Assembly: GCA_043738095.1 (NCBI GenBank)
Contig: JAYSZI010000076.1
Span: 10,676-74,675 of the forward strand
Reading direction: 5' to 3'
Length of the DNA: 64,000 nt
Source: Lysobacter_K sp043738095
GTDB lineage: Bacteria > Pseudomonadota > Gammaproteobacteria > Xanthomonadales > Xanthomonadaceae
Position numbers and translations under genes: made by a program. Of this stretch, positions 18,140 to 28,106 are shown piece by piece. The notes beneath the pieces were generated by a model. The model saw only the letters and a program-made list of their open reading frames with translations, searched no databases and was not told the DNA's origin. Position 1 is the first letter of the stretch. Every line of letters starts with the position of its first letter.

Positions 18140-19423
18140 ATGTGGTGCCTTCCCCGTAATGCCGTCGCCGCGCACCTGCGTGCCCGCGTGGCGAGCGCGT
18201 GTCTGCTTCTGCTGGCCGTGCCCGCCACTGGCACCGCCGCGGCTCCTATGGCCTTGGACGAGGCCATACGCCTGGCACTCGTCCGCGCCCCGATGCTCGA
18301 CGCCCGCCGTGCGCAAGTCGTGGCGGCTGATCAGGAATCCCGTCGTGCGGGCGCCTTGCCCGATCCGGAGCTCTCCGTGGGTATCGAGAACGGGCCGGTC
18401 ACCGGGCAGGACGCGTTTGATTTGCGCGCCGACGAGATGACGATGAAACGCATCGGCTTGCGCCAGGCGATCCCGGCTCGGGCCAAGCGCGATGCCGCAC
18501 GCACCCTGGCGGCGCGAACGGTTGACGAGGCCTCCGCGCAGGTCCAGGCCGAGCAACTCAACATCCGGCGGGCTGTCGCCGAAGCCTGGATTGGTGTGTG
18601 GGCTGCCCAACGCGAACTCGAGTCGTTGAAGGCGCTTCGCGGGCAAGCGGCCTTGGCCGCCAAGCTCGCCAAGGCGCGCGTGGCGGGTGGTGCGGAATCC
18701 ATTACCGATGCCCTGGCAACCGAAGCGGCGGTGATCGAGGTGGACAACCAGATCGAAGCCGCTCGCGCGGAGCAAGCGGCGGCGCGCGCCAGCTTGGCCC
18801 GGTGGATTGGCGACGATCAGATTGGCGATCTTAGCGGTGGGCCGGACCTCACGGCCTTGCCCGTGTCGGAGCTGCGCCTGCTCACGGAGATCAATCGATT
18901 AGGACCGCTGCTGCCCATCAACGCGCAGCTTGAAACGAAGGCGGCCGAAGTCGATGCGGCCCGCGCGGAGAAGCTCCCGGACTGGAGCGTAGGCGCGTCT
19001 TACGGCCAGCGCGACCGCGGGCGCAGCGACATGGTGACGTTGGAGTTTAGCGTTGGGCTGCCGCTGTTTGGGCGCAACCGGCAGGATCGCGGGGTGGCCG
19101 CGCGTGAGGCGCAGTACCAGGCCACGCTCGCCACGCGCGAAGATCTTCGACGGCAAGAAGCGGCCCGCATCCGCGCCGGCATTGCACGGTGGGACGGCCT
19201 GAAGCGACAGGTCGCGCTGCACGAAACCGCGCTGTTGCCACTATCAGGCGATCGCAGCGCTACCGCGCTGGCTAGCTATCGGGCAGGTGGCGAACTTCAG
19301 CCGTGGCTCAACGCACGTCGCGATGAGCTCGATGCCCATCTGTCCCACGCCCAACATCTGAGTGAACTCGGGCGCGCTTGGGCGGCATTGGCGTACCTGC
19401 TGCCGACGGAGGCACAGCCATGA
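18140..19423 (+). CDS. cusC: Outer-membrane efflux channel, CusC/CzcC-like
   Basis: TolC-family outer-membrane component of a tripartite metal efflux system. The start at 18140 follows GGAG with good spacing and opens on a signal peptide (residues ~13-37). Two similar OEP halves of alternating coil and strand segments follow (e.g. SVGIENGPVTGQDAF, WSVGASYGQRDRG with SVGLPLFGRNR). Length 427 aa. The stop overlaps the start of the next gene (ATGA), so the operon is tightly coupled. Confidence 0.88.
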   Translation: MWCLPRNAVAAHLRARVASACLLLLAVPATGTAAAPMALDEAIRLALVRAPMLDARRAQVVAADQESRRAGALPDPELSVGIENGPVTGQDAFDLRADEMTMKRIGLRQAIPARAKRDAARTLAARTVDEASAQVQAEQLNIRRAVAEAWIGVWAAQRELESLKALRGQAALAAKLAKARVAGGAESITDALATEAAVIEVDNQIEAARAEQAAARASLARWIGDDQIGDLSGGPDLTALPVSELRLLTEINRLGPLLPINAQLETKAAEVDAARAEKLPDWSVGASYGQRDRGRSDMVTLEFSVGLPLFGRNRQDRGVAAREAQYQATLATREDLRRQEAARIRAGIARWDGLKRQVALHETALLPLSGDRSATALASYRAGGELQPWLNARRDELDAHLSHAQHLSELGRAWAALAYLLPTEAQP

Positions 19424-20742
19424 CCCGCGCTCAACACATGGGAATCGTCGTCGCGTCGGTAGCACTTTTATTTGCCGGTCTCGGGCTCGGCTATTGGTGG
19501 GGGCGCTCGGGTGCGGAGCCTTCAACGCCGGGTATGGCCGAGGCAAAGGCCAGCGAAGGCAAGGTTCTGTACTGGTACGACCCGATGGTGCCCGACCAGC
19601 ACTTCGACAAACCGGGCAAGTCACCCTTCATGGACATGGAGTTGGTGGCGAAGTACGCCGATGAAACGAGCGAAGGCGGCATAGCGATTGCGCCGGGCGT
19701 GCGCCAGAACCTCGGCATGCGCACGGTGGTGGTGAAGCGCGGCAGCCTGGCCGGATCGGTTCGCGTACCGGGCACCATCGGTTGGGATCTGCGACAGGAG
19801 CGCGTCGTGAGCGCGCGCGTCGATTCCATTGTCGAACGGTTATATGTCAAAGCACCCTATGAGCCGGTGCGTGCCGGCCAGCCATTGGTCAGCGTCTTGG
19901 CACCGACATGGAGCGCCGCGATCGCCGAAGCGCGCGCCTTGGACCAAGCGCGTTCGGGACCGGCGCGTGCGCTGCGGTCGGCGTCGCGAGAGCGATTGCG
20001 TACGCTGGGTCTGCCCGCCGGCGCCGCCGCAAGTCGAAATGGCAGCATCACGTTGACCTCTCCCGTCAGTGGCGTGGTCAGCGAAATCGGCGTGCGAGAA
20101 GGCGAGTCCGCGCCGATGGGCACGATGCTGTTCCGCGTCAACGGCACCGATACGGTGTGGCTGGAGGCGGCTGTGCCGCAGGCAGGGGTTGCCGGTATCG
20201 CTCCGGGAACTCCGGTCGAGGCCAGCGTTAGCGCGATGCCTGGCCGCACATTCCAGGGGCGCGTCGAAGTCCTCCTGCCACAGATCGATGTCGGCAGTCG
20301 CACGCAACGCGCGCGCATCGTGCTCGACAACCGTGACGGCGTGTTGGCACCGGGGATGTTCGCCGAGATCGTGCTCAAGCCGGTGGATGGCGCCGAGCAC
20401 CCGCTGGTGCCGTCGGATGCGGTAGTCGGTAGTGGAAGCCAGGCGCGTGTGATCGTGCTGGACGCGGGCGACCAATTCCGGCCGGTGTTGGTGCAACCCG
20501 GTCGCAGCGCCGGTGGCTTCACCGAAATCCTGTCGGGACTGAAAGGCGGCGAACGTGTGGTGGCGTCGGGTCAGTTCCTGATCGACTCGGAGGCCAATCT
20601 GTCAGGCGCACTCGAACGTCTGGGCGCGAACGCCGCGGCCAATGACAGCAAGGCCGTTTCACCGCAAGAAACGTCCACGCAAGGTGCTGAAGCTGGAGAC
20701 GACGCGACGCCTGCCGAGCCGATGCCGGAGCGGCGACCATGA
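19420..20742 (+). CDS. cusB: Cu(I)/Ag(I) efflux adaptor, CusB-like
   Basis: Periplasmic membrane-fusion protein linking the RND pump to the outer-membrane channel. After an N-terminal anchor (residues 7-28) comes a heavy-metal-binding segment with WYDPMVPDQHFDKPGKSPF and then MDMELVAKYAD, whose Met residues correspond to the copper ligands of E. coli CusB. A barrel-sandwich hybrid and HlyD domains follow. The 440-aa frame starting at 19420 overlaps the cusC-like stop by four bases. The C-terminal ~45 residues are polar and probably disordered. Confidence 0.92.
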   Translation: MTRAQHMGIVVASVALLFAGLGLGYWWGRSGAEPSTPGMAEAKASEGKVLYWYDPMVPDQHFDKPGKSPFMDMELVAKYADETSEGGIAIAPGVRQNLGMRTVVVKRGSLAGSVRVPGTIGWDLRQERVVSARVDSIVERLYVKAPYEPVRAGQPLVSVLAPTWSAAIAEARALDQARSGPARALRSASRERLRTLGLPAGAAASRNGSITLTSPVSGVVSEIGVREGESAPMGTMLFRVNGTDTVWLEAAVPQAGVAGIAPGTPVEASVSAMPGRTFQGRVEVLLPQIDVGSRTQRARIVLDNRDGVLAPGMFAEIVLKPVDGAEHPLVPSDAVVGSGSQARVIVLDAGDQFRPVLVQPGRSAGGFTEILSGLKGGERVVASGQFLIDSEANLSGALERLGANAAANDSKAVSPQETSTQGAEAGDDATPAEPMPERRP

Positions 20743-23700
20743 TCGCCGCGATCATTCAACGCTCGATTGCCAATCGCATCTTCGTCCTGGTTGCGGCCAT
20801 CGCCTTGGCCGCAGTCGGGGTGTGGTCGGTCGCGCGCACGCCGCTGGATGCATTGCCGGATCTCTCCGACACCCAAGTAATCATCCGCACCCAGTGGCCG
20901 GGACAGACGCCGCGCATCGTCGAGGACCAGGTCACCTATCCACTGACCACCACCATGTTGTCGGTGCCGGGCGTCAAGGCCGTGCGCGGCTTTTCGTTTT
21001 TCGGCGATTCGTTCGTCTACGTGCTGTTCGACGACGACACCGATCTGTACTGGGCGCGTTCGCGCGTGCTCGAGTACCTAAGCCAGGTGCGTGACCGGCT
21101 GCCTGCGCAAGTCAACCCATCGCTGGGTCCCGACGCCACCGGCCTGGGCTGGATTTATGAGTACGCGCTGGTCGATCGCACCGGCCAACACGACCTGGGG
21201 GAACTGCGTTCGCTGCAGGATTGGTTCCTGCGCTATGAGCTCAAGACGGTGCCGGACGTGGCCGAAGTCGCAAGCATCGGCGGCATGGTGCAGGCCTGGC
21301 AAATCGTGCCCGATCCGCAGGCATTGGCCGCGCGCCGCATAACGATCAACCAGCTTATCGAGGCGGTTCGCGACGCGAACGGCGCCACCGGCGGTTCGGT
21401 GATCGAGCAAGGCGAAGCCGAGGTGATGGTGCGCAGTGAGGGCTACCTGCGCAGTCGCGAGGACTTCGAGCGCGTGCCGATTACGTCTGGGATCGACGGC
21501 GTACCGGTAATGCTGCAGGACGTCGCGCTCGTGCAACGAGGGCCGGCTCTGCGACGTGGCATTGCTGAGCTCGATGGCGAAGGCGAGGTTGCCGGTGGCG
21601 TGATCATCTTGCGCTCAGGCAAGAATGCCCTCGCCGCAATTGAGGCGGTCAAGGCCAAGCTCGAAACCCTGCGCGCGAGCTTGCCTGCCGGCGTCGAAAT
21701 CGTGCCGGTGTACGACCGCTCCGAGTTGATCCTTGAGGCCGTGCACAACCTTACCCGCAAGCTGGGCGAGGAATTCCTGGTGGTCGCGCTGGTATGCGCA
21801 CTATTCCTGTGGCATCTGCGTTCGGCGCTGGTTGCGGTGATCACGCTGCCGCTCGGGGTGCTCGCGGCGTTCATCGTCATGCGCTATCAGGGGATCAGCG
21901 CGAACCTGCTGTCGCTTGGCGGCATCGCGATTGCCATCGGCGCGATGGTCGATGCGGCCGTGGTCATGATCGAGAACGCGCACAAGCATCTGGAGCGGTT
22001 TCGAGAAGATGCCGGCCGCGATCCTGTCGGTGAGGAGCGTTGGAAGCTGATGGGCGAGGCCTCGAGCGAAGTGGGTCCGGCGCTGTTCGTCAGCCTGCTG
22101 GTGATCACCTTGTCGTTCGTGCCGGTGTTTGCGTTACAGGCGCAGGAAGGCCGGCTGTTCTCGCCGCTCGCATACACCAAGACCTATGCGATGGCGGCCG
22201 CGGCAGGCCTGTCGATCACGCTGATCCCGGTGCTGATGGGTTATCTCATTCGTGGCCGCATCCGGCCGGAAGCCCACAACCCGATCAACCGCGCCATGAT
22301 CGCCGCCTATCGGCCGATCCTCGATGCGGTGTTGCGCTTTCCGCGCATGACGTTGTTGCTGGCGGGTGCGGTATTGCTGCTGACATTGCTTCCACTGCTG
22401 CGCTTGGGCAGCGAGTTCATGCCGCCCCTCGACGAAGGCACGCTCCTTTACATGCCCACCGCGCTGCCCGGGCTGTCGGCCGGAAAAGCGGCACAACTGC
22501 TGCAGCAGACCGACCGAATGATCAAGACCGTGCCCGAGGTGGCTCACGTGTTTGGTAAAGCCGGCCGAGCCGAAACGGCCACCGATCCTGCGCCACTGGA
22601 GATGTTCGAGACCACGGTGACATTCAAACCACGCAGCCAGTGGCGGCCCGGCATGACGCCTGAGAAGTTGCGTCAGGAACTCGACCGCGCGGTCAGGGTT
22701 CCCGGCCTCACGAACCTGTGGGTGCCGCCGATCCGCAACCGCATCGACATGCTGGCGACGGGCATCAAGAGTCCGATCGGCATCAAGGTGTCGGGGCCCG
22801 ATACCGCGGTGCTGGCCAAGCTCGGCGATCGCATCGAGCAGGTAGCGAAGACCGTCCCCGGGGTAAGTTCGGCCTTGGCCGAACGCGTAACCGGTGGGCG
22901 CTATCTGGACGTTACCGTGCGACCCGACGCGGCCGCGCGCTACGGGTTGAGCCAAGCCGAAGTCCAGCGTCTTGTTGCCACCGTGGTGGGCGGCGAACCC
23001 ATCGCCGAAACCATCCAGGGTCGCGAGCGCTATCCGGTGGTGGTGCGCTACCCGCGGCCACTGCGTGACTCGCCGATGGCCTTGGCCCAGCTGCCACTGG
23101 TTGCGCCGGGCGGCGTGCAACTGACGCTCGGCCAAATCGCAGACCTCGCCTTTACGGAAGGCCCGCCGATGCTGCGAAGCGACGACGCACGCCTGACCAG
23201 CTATGTGTACGTCGATGTCGAAGGGCGCGATCTCGGATCCGTCGTTGCCGACCTGCAACGCGCCGTCGCGGAACAGGTGCAGATGCCATCGGGCTATGCG
23301 GTTGGATGGTCTGGGCAGTACGAATACCTTAAGCGGGCGAGCGAACGGTTGCGCGTGGTGGTACCGGCGACCTTGGTCATCATCTTCGGCCTCATCTACC
23401 TGGTGTTCCGACGCGCCTCAGAGGCGGCCATCATCATGCTTAGCCTGCCGTTTGCACTGGTGGGCGGCCTATGGCTGATCTGGTTGCTCGGCCACGCGGT
23501 GTCGGTCGCCACGCTGATCGGTTTCATCGCCCTGGCCGGCGTCGCCGCGGAGTTCGGCATCATCATGCTGTTGTACTTGCGCCACGCGTGGGAAGAACAA
23601 CTGATGGCGAATCCCCAATCCGGGGAGGCCGAACTCGACGCCGCCATTCGTGAGGGTGCGGTACAACGCGTGAGGCCAAAAGCGATGACCGTGGCAGTGA

Positions 23701-23897
23701 TCCTGGCGGGACTGTTTCCGATCCTGATCGGCGGCGGCGCTGGCGCCGAAGTCATGCAACGCATCGCCGCACCGATGGTTGGCGGGATGCTCAGTGCTCC
23801 GCTGCTGTCTATGCTGGTCGTACCCGCGGCGTATCACTTGCTGCGTCGTCGCGAACTTGCCAGAAACCGTTCCATCAACCTAAAGGGATCGAAATGA
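20739..23897 (+). CDS. cusA: Cu(I)/Ag(I) RND efflux pump, CusA
   Basis: Heavy-metal RND inner-membrane pump of 1052 aa driven by the proton gradient. The transport-path methionines of E. coli CusA are all kept in context: LLYMPTALPG (M573 equivalent), QWRPGMTPEK (M623) and RIDMLATGIKSP (M672), which points to monovalent copper/silver rather than Zn/Co/Cd. The TM4 motif GAMVDAAVVMIENAHK carries the proton-relay Asp. Four-base overlaps with both neighbours indicate one transcript. Confidence 0.95.
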   Translation: MIAAIIQRSIANRIFVLVAAIALAAVGVWSVARTPLDALPDLSDTQVIIRTQWPGQTPRIVEDQVTYPLTTTMLSVPGVKAVRGFSFFGDSFVYVLFDDDTDLYWARSRVLEYLSQVRDRLPAQVNPSLGPDATGLGWIYEYALVDRTGQHDLGELRSLQDWFLRYELKTVPDVAEVASIGGMVQAWQIVPDPQALAARRITINQLIEAVRDANGATGGSVIEQGEAEVMVRSEGYLRSREDFERVPITSGIDGVPVMLQDVALVQRGPALRRGIAELDGEGEVAGGVIILRSGKNALAAIEAVKAKLETLRASLPAGVEIVPVYDRSELILEAVHNLTRKLGEEFLVVALVCALFLWHLRSALVAVITLPLGVLAAFIVMRYQGISANLLSLGGIAIAIGAMVDAAVVMIENAHKHLERFREDAGRDPVGEERWKLMGEASSEVGPALFVSLLVITLSFVPVFALQAQEGRLFSPLAYTKTYAMAAAAGLSITLIPVLMGYLIRGRIRPEAHNPINRAMIAAYRPILDAVLRFPRMTLLLAGAVLLLTLLPLLRLGSEFMPPLDEGTLLYMPTALPGLSAGKAAQLLQQTDRMIKTVPEVAHVFGKAGRAETATDPAPLEMFETTVTFKPRSQWRPGMTPEKLRQELDRAVRVPGLTNLWVPPIRNRIDMLATGIKSPIGIKVSGPDTAVLAKLGDRIEQVAKTVPGVSSALAERVTGGRYLDVTVRPDAAARYGLSQAEVQRLVATVVGGEPIAETIQGRERYPVVVRYPRPLRDSPMALAQLPLVAPGGVQLTLGQIADLAFTEGPPMLRSDDARLTSYVYVDVEGRDLGSVVADLQRAVAEQVQMPSGYAVGWSGQYEYLKRASERLRVVVPATLVIIFGLIYLVFRRASEAAIIMLSLPFALVGGLWLIWLLGHAVSVATLIGFIALAGVAAEFGIIMLLYLRHAWEEQLMANPQSGEAELDAAIREGAVQRVRPKAMTVAVILAGLFPILIGGGAGAEVMQRIAAPMVGGMLSAPLLSMLVVPAAYHLLRRRELARNRSINLKGSK

Positions 23898-24220
23898 AGT
23901 TTGCTTGTTTATTGTTCGCACTCACGTTGTTGGCCGGCTGCTCCTCGCCCTCGAACGAGGCGAAGACGTCGACGCCGGCCGGAGCAACGGCTGCTACAGG
24001 AGCCCTCGAGGCCCGGGGCGTTGTTCAAGCGGTCGACGTCGCGGCCCAGACGGTAAAGATCACGCACGAGCCGGTCCCGGCACTGAAATGGCCGGCGATG
24101 ACCATGACGTTTAAAGCGCCGACGGCGGACATTGCAGGTTTGAAGCAGGGCGATCGCGTCGTTTTCAAGTTCACCTCCAGCGGGATGGACGGCACGATCA
24201 CGTCGATCACGCGTCAGTAG
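23894..24220 (+). CDS. cusF: Periplasmic copper chaperone CusF-like lipoprotein
   Basis: A 108-aa exported metallochaperone. The lipobox LLAGC ends at Cys16, so unlike E. coli CusF it is probably membrane-anchored. The CusF domain has the full ligand set His58, Trp66, Met69 and Met71 in ITHEPVPALKWPAMTMTF, the cation-pi Cu(I)/Ag(I) site known from E. coli. It overlaps cusA by four bases, and ends the operon. Confidence 0.93.
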   Translation: MKFACLLFALTLLAGCSSPSNEAKTSTPAGATAATGALEARGVVQAVDVAAQTVKITHEPVPALKWPAMTMTFKAPTADIAGLKQGDRVVFKFTSSGMDGTITSITRQ

Positions 24221-24592
24221 CACGAGGGTTTATGAAAGGAGCGCGCTGCCCGGCGTGCGACCGCACCCGCAACTACGACAGCAACAGCGACAGCAACGAA
24301 ACGCAAAGCAACCGCAGTAATGCTGCCGTGGTTGGACCGGCGCGCCGCTGACTCAGTCGGGGAGAGCAGCGGCAACCAGGGTGGCGCTAGACCACGTAGA
24401 TGGATCCGCCCATTCCGGCGTTACTGGCAGGCGCGAGCACCACCCCCTGCGAGGCAGTCGTACACCTACTGAGCAGCGGCGCGGCGCGGGGGTTTCAATT
24501 ACGTGGTCATCGGCGCCTCGTAACCTGAGCACGCGGAGCGTTGTCGATTCGGCCGTCGGCGCCCGCAGGTCATCAACGCGGCTGCGCGCAAC
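24221..24592. other. Intergenic stretch between cusF and the convergent ABC exporter
   Basis: About 370 bp without a supported gene. A 39-codon frame from 24232 (with a CPAC motif followed by an Asn/Ser-rich tail) is too short and too unlike known families to call. No T-tract terminator was found between these convergent genes. No metal-responsive two-component regulator is encoded here. Confidence 0.5.
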
Positions 24593-26377
24593 TCAGTCAA
24601 TGAACTGCAACCTGGCCAGTTCCGCATAGAGCCCGCCTTGCGCGATCAACTGCTCGTGGCTGCCCTCGGCAACGATGCGGCCGTGGTCCATCACCACGAT
24701 GCGGTCGGCCTTGAGCACGGTGGCGAGGCGATGGGCGATGACCAGCGTAGTGCGGCCTTGCATCAACGTGTCGAGGGCCTGCTGCACGGCGCGTTCGCTT
24801 TGCGCGTCGAGCGCGCTGGTGGCTTCGTCGAGCAACAGGATTGGGGCGTCCTTGAGCAGCGCGCGCGCGATCGCGATGCGTTGCTGCTGACCGCCGGACA
24901 GACGCGTGCCGCGCTCGCCCATTTCGGTATCCAGCCCTTGCGGCAGCGCGGCGACGAAGTCTGCTGCGTGCGCGGCGCGGACCGCGGCCTCGACCTCGGT
25001 ATCGGTGGCCTCCAACCGGCCGTAGCGGATGTTGTCGCGCGCGCTGCTGGCGAAGATCGTCGGGTGCTGCGGCACCAGCGCGATCGCTTCGCGCAGCAGC
25101 GCGGGGTCCAGATGGCGGATCGGCACGCCATCGACGGCGATCGTGCCGGTCTGCGGGTCGTGGAAGCGCAGCAGAAGCGCCAACACGGTGCTCTTGCCGG
25201 CGCCTGATGGCCCAACCAGCGCCACGGTTTCGCCGGGCTGCACGCGTAGGTTGAACGCATCGAGCGCGGGCAGGTCTTCGCGCATCGGGTAGTGGAACGT
25301 GACGTCGTCGAAGACGATCTCGCCGAGCACGGGCTGTGCCAGCACCTGCGGCGAAGCGGGGATGGTAATCGCCGATGCTTCGTTAAGCAGTTCGCTGATG
25401 CGGCCCATGCCGCCGGCCGCGCGTTGCAGTTCGTTCCAGACCTCCGCCAGCGCGCCGACCGAACCGCCGGCGAACAACGCGTACAGCACGAACTGCGCCA
25501 GCGTGCCGCCGCTCATGCGGCCGGCGACCACGTCGTGTGCGCCGGACCACAACACCAGCGTGATCGCGCCGAAGATCAACACGATCGCGACCGCGGTGAC
25601 CATGGCTTGCGCGCTGATGCGCTTGCGCGCCGTGGCCACTGCGACCGCCAGCGCGGAACTGAAGCGACCGCGCTCGTACGGCTCGCGCGCATGCGCCTGC
25701 ACCGTGCGTACCGCGCCCAGGGTCTCGCTGGCCAAGGCATTGGCATCGGCGACGCGGTCCTGGGTATCGCGCGAGATTTTCTGCAGCCGGCGCCCGCCGA
25801 GCACGATCGGCAGCACCGCGAGCGGGATACCGATCAATGTGTAGGCGGCCAGCCGCGGACTGGTCACGAACAACATGGCGATCCCGCCGCTGAAAGTTAC
25901 CAGGCTGCGCAGCGCTACCGACATGCTGGTGCCGACCACGGTGCGCAACAGTTCGGCGTCGGCGGTCAGGCGCGACACCAGTTCGCCGCTGCGATTGCGG
26001 TCATGGAAGCCGGCATCGAGCGCGATCAGGTGGGAATACAGCTGCCCGCGCAAGTCGGCGACCACGCGTTCACCGAGCAGCGAGACGAAGAAGAAGCGAG
26101 CCGCCGTGGCTAGCGCCAGAGCGACGGCAACGATGAAAACCAGCAGGAAGACACGGTCGATCGCGCCGCCGCCTTGCTCGAAGCCCTGATCAATCATCAC
26201 GCGGAACGCGAGGGGAAGCGTTAGTGCCGCTGCACTGGATGCGGCCAGCGCGATCAGCCAGGCCACGCACAAGCCGCGGTGCTTGCGCACGAATGGCCAC
26301 AGCGTGCGTAGGCTGCCGATCTTCCGGGGTGCGCTGAGCGCCGGGACTGGGGCGGCGTCAGCCAAGGGATCGGTCAT
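24593..26377 (-). CDS. ABC exporter (MsbA/LmrA-like, ATPase-permease fusion)
   Basis: A 594-aa half-transporter with six membrane segments in the first ~330 residues and a C-terminal nucleotide-binding domain. Walker A GPSGAGKST, the signature LSGGQQQRIAIARALL, Walker B ILLLDEATSALD and the H-loop VIAHRLATV are intact, so it is a functional homodimeric exporter. Substrate is unknown; relatives move lipids, lipid A or drugs. The start at 26377 is chosen over 26410 for homology; it lies inside the upstream yigZ gene, overlapping by 20 bases. Confidence 0.88.
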   Translation of the reverse strand: MTDPLADAAPVPALSAPRKIGSLRTLWPFVRKHRGLCVAWLIALAASSAAALTLPLAFRVMIDQGFEQGGGAIDRVFLLVFIVAVALALATAARFFFVSLLGERVVADLRGQLYSHLIALDAGFHDRNRSGELVSRLTADAELLRTVVGTSMSVALRSLVTFSGGIAMLFVTSPRLAAYTLIGIPLAVLPIVLGGRRLQKISRDTQDRVADANALASETLGAVRTVQAHAREPYERGRFSSALAVAVATARKRISAQAMVTAVAIVLIFGAITLVLWSGAHDVVAGRMSGGTLAQFVLYALFAGGSVGALAEVWNELQRAAGGMGRISELLNEASAITIPASPQVLAQPVLGEIVFDDVTFHYPMREDLPALDAFNLRVQPGETVALVGPSGAGKSTVLALLLRFHDPQTGTIAVDGVPIRHLDPALLREAIALVPQHPTIFASSARDNIRYGRLEATDTEVEAAVRAAHAADFVAALPQGLDTEMGERGTRLSGGQQQRIAIARALLKDAPILLLDEATSALDAQSERAVQQALDTLMQGRTTLVIAHRLATVLKADRIVVMDHGRIVAEGSHEQLIAQGGLYAELARLQFID

Positions 26378-27020
26378 GGTCGGCGGGATCTGAGAGTTGT
26401 ATGCGGTCACGGGTGGCGTCGCGCAGCAGCGATTTCAAGGCATCGACGCGATCGCGTGGCAACCGGACCCGCAATCGCGCGCCGGCGGTAACGAACTGTT
26501 CGTCGAGTTTTTTCGCCGCGTGCATGGCCAAAGCCGCGTGCACGGCGCCGGTGTCTGCGAAGGCGTAGGTCAGTTGCAAGTCGCATGTGGCGATCAGCGG
26601 ACGGCGCTCGGCACGGCGCAGGCACTCAGCGGCGCAGCCACCGTATGCGCGTACCAAGCCACCCACGCCGAGGTTGATGCCGCCGTACCAGCGCGTGACC
26701 ACGACCACGATACGGTCGAAGCCTTGGCCGTCAATCGCCGCCAGGATTGGCCGGCCAGCGGTGCCCGCGGGTTCGCCGTCGTCGCTGGAGCGGTACAACG
26801 CGTCGAGCCGGTACGCCCAGCAGTTGTGTGTGGCAGCCCGATCCGTAATTTCCGCGAGGAACGCCAGCGCCGCGTCGGGCGTGTCCACGGGCGCGGCCCG
26901 GGCGAGGAATCGGCTGTGTTTTGCCTCGAGCGTGTGGGTGGCACGAGCGGCGAGGGTGTCCAGGCTAGGCCCGCGCGCCCGTCGCGCAATGGCTTGGGCC
27001 CAACCGTTGCTGCATAGCAT
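26358..27020 (-). CDS. yigZ: YigZ/IMPACT family protein
   Basis: A 220-aa protein of the UPF0029/IMPACT family with the signature SSDDGEPAGTAGRPIL and VVTRWYGGINLGVGGLVRAYGG. A C-terminal ferredoxin-like DUF1949 domain follows. The N terminus includes the conserved KHSRFLARAAPVDT. Its bacterial role is poorly defined; the eukaryotic homologue modulates translation control through GCN2. Translation is likely coupled to the downstream ABC exporter. Confidence 0.88.
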   Translation of the reverse strand: MLCSNGWAQAIARRARGPSLDTLAARATHTLEAKHSRFLARAAPVDTPDAALAFLAEITDRAATHNCWAYRLDALYRSSDDGEPAGTAGRPILAAIDGQGFDRIVVVVTRWYGGINLGVGGLVRAYGGCAAECLRRAERRPLIATCDLQLTYAFADTGAVHAALAMHAAKKLDEQFVTAGARLRVRLPRDRVDALKSLLRDATRDRIQLSDPADHDRSLG

Positions 27021-27053
27021 CGAGACGTGCGCGAGCGCGCAGCGCGGGGTGAT

Positions 27054-28106
27054 TCATCGACCCAGCTGTGCCAGGTCGTCCGGCACGCGGACGCGCGGGT
27101 GGCTGCGGCGGAACAGCGCGAGGCTTTCACGGGCGCCATCGAGGTCGCGACCGTCGCGGCGGTCGCGGATGCGCTGCAGCCACGCAGGAGGGTCGAGACG
27201 GGCGTCGTAGCGCACCGGCAGCTCCGCCATCGTGAGGCGCGAGCCGGTGACTTCGATGCGGTCGAGGGTGCCGTAGTCCTGTTCGGCAGCGGCAGTCTTA
27301 GGCTGCGTTGGCGCGGACTTCTGTGCCGGCGGCGCAGGGGAAGCAACGCTGCCCGAAGGCCTCGGGGCGGACGACTGGGTTGCCTGCGGTGGTGCGGAGG
27401 CGGGCATCGCGGCCGTGTCCGCGGCATCGGCGCGGGCGGCGGGGAACGGCTCAGGCGACCTGCCGCTCGCGCGCTCGCGCCGCTCGACGGTGGGCGCCGG
27501 CGCGGGGGCGCGGTTCGCGGCGGCCCGCGATGCCGCCTGCCGGGCCGTGGCCTGCCCGGCGTAGTCGGCATAGGGCGGGATTGCGTCGTCGCCGAAATCC
27601 GATGGTGCCGAACCCGGTGTCGGCGGGGGGCTAGGCGCCTTTGCCATTGCAGGCAGCGGGGCGTTGCGCGGGCGCCCCGCCTTGGCGACTGTGGGCGCGG
27701 GTGGCGGTGGCGGACTGTTGATGGCGGACTCGGCAACGGGATTCGCGGCCGCGAGCACATCCTCGGGCAGCGCAGCTTCGCTGCTAACTGCCGCTGCCGC
27801 TGCACTGGGCTGTTCGCCCAGCGACGGTCGGGTGTGCAACATGGGCTGCAACTGCCACGCCAGCCCAACCACGATCACCAGGCTTGCAGCCGCGCCGACC
27901 AGGGTCGGCCAGCGCAGCGGCGGCGATCGCCGCCGCTGCGGCCGCGGCCGAGGCGCCACAGCCGCATGCGCGGCGGCGAGGATCTTGGCATCCAGCGCGG
28001 GCGACGGGCCGTCGTGCGGGCCGATGCGCGACAGGCGCTCGGCCCAGACGCGCTCGTCCGGCGTCAGCGGCTCGGGGTGGGTCGGGGGGACGTTGTGGGA
28101 GTTCAT
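27054..28106 (-). CDS. Putative membrane anti-sigma factor with EVTGSR motif
   Basis: A 350-aa protein with a short cytoplasmic N-terminal segment, one membrane span near residues 69-88 (LVGAAASLVIVVGLAWQLQ) and a Pro/Ala-rich extracytoplasmic region. Near residues 275-300 it has LDRIEVTGSRLTMAELPVRY, like the start of a TonB-receptor plug, and then a conserved C-terminal module (DPPAWLQRIRDRRDG). The start overlaps the sigma gene stop by four bases. Topology and position suggest an anti-sigma factor, but no zinc-finger or RseA-type domain is visible, so this is inference. Confidence 0.6.
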   Translation of the reverse strand: MNSHNVPPTHPEPLTPDERVWAERLSRIGPHDGPSPALDAKILAAAHAAVAPRPRPQRRRSPPLRWPTLVGAAASLVIVVGLAWQLQPMLHTRPSLGEQPSAAAAAVSSEAALPEDVLAAANPVAESAINSPPPPPAPTVAKAGRPRNAPLPAMAKAPSPPPTPGSAPSDFGDDAIPPYADYAGQATARQAASRAAANRAPAPAPTVERRERASGRSPEPFPAARADAADTAAMPASAPPQATQSSAPRPSGSVASPAPPAQKSAPTQPKTAAAEQDYGTLDRIEVTGSRLTMAELPVRYDARLDPPAWLQRIRDRRDGRDLDGARESLALFRRSHPRVRVPDDLAQLGR

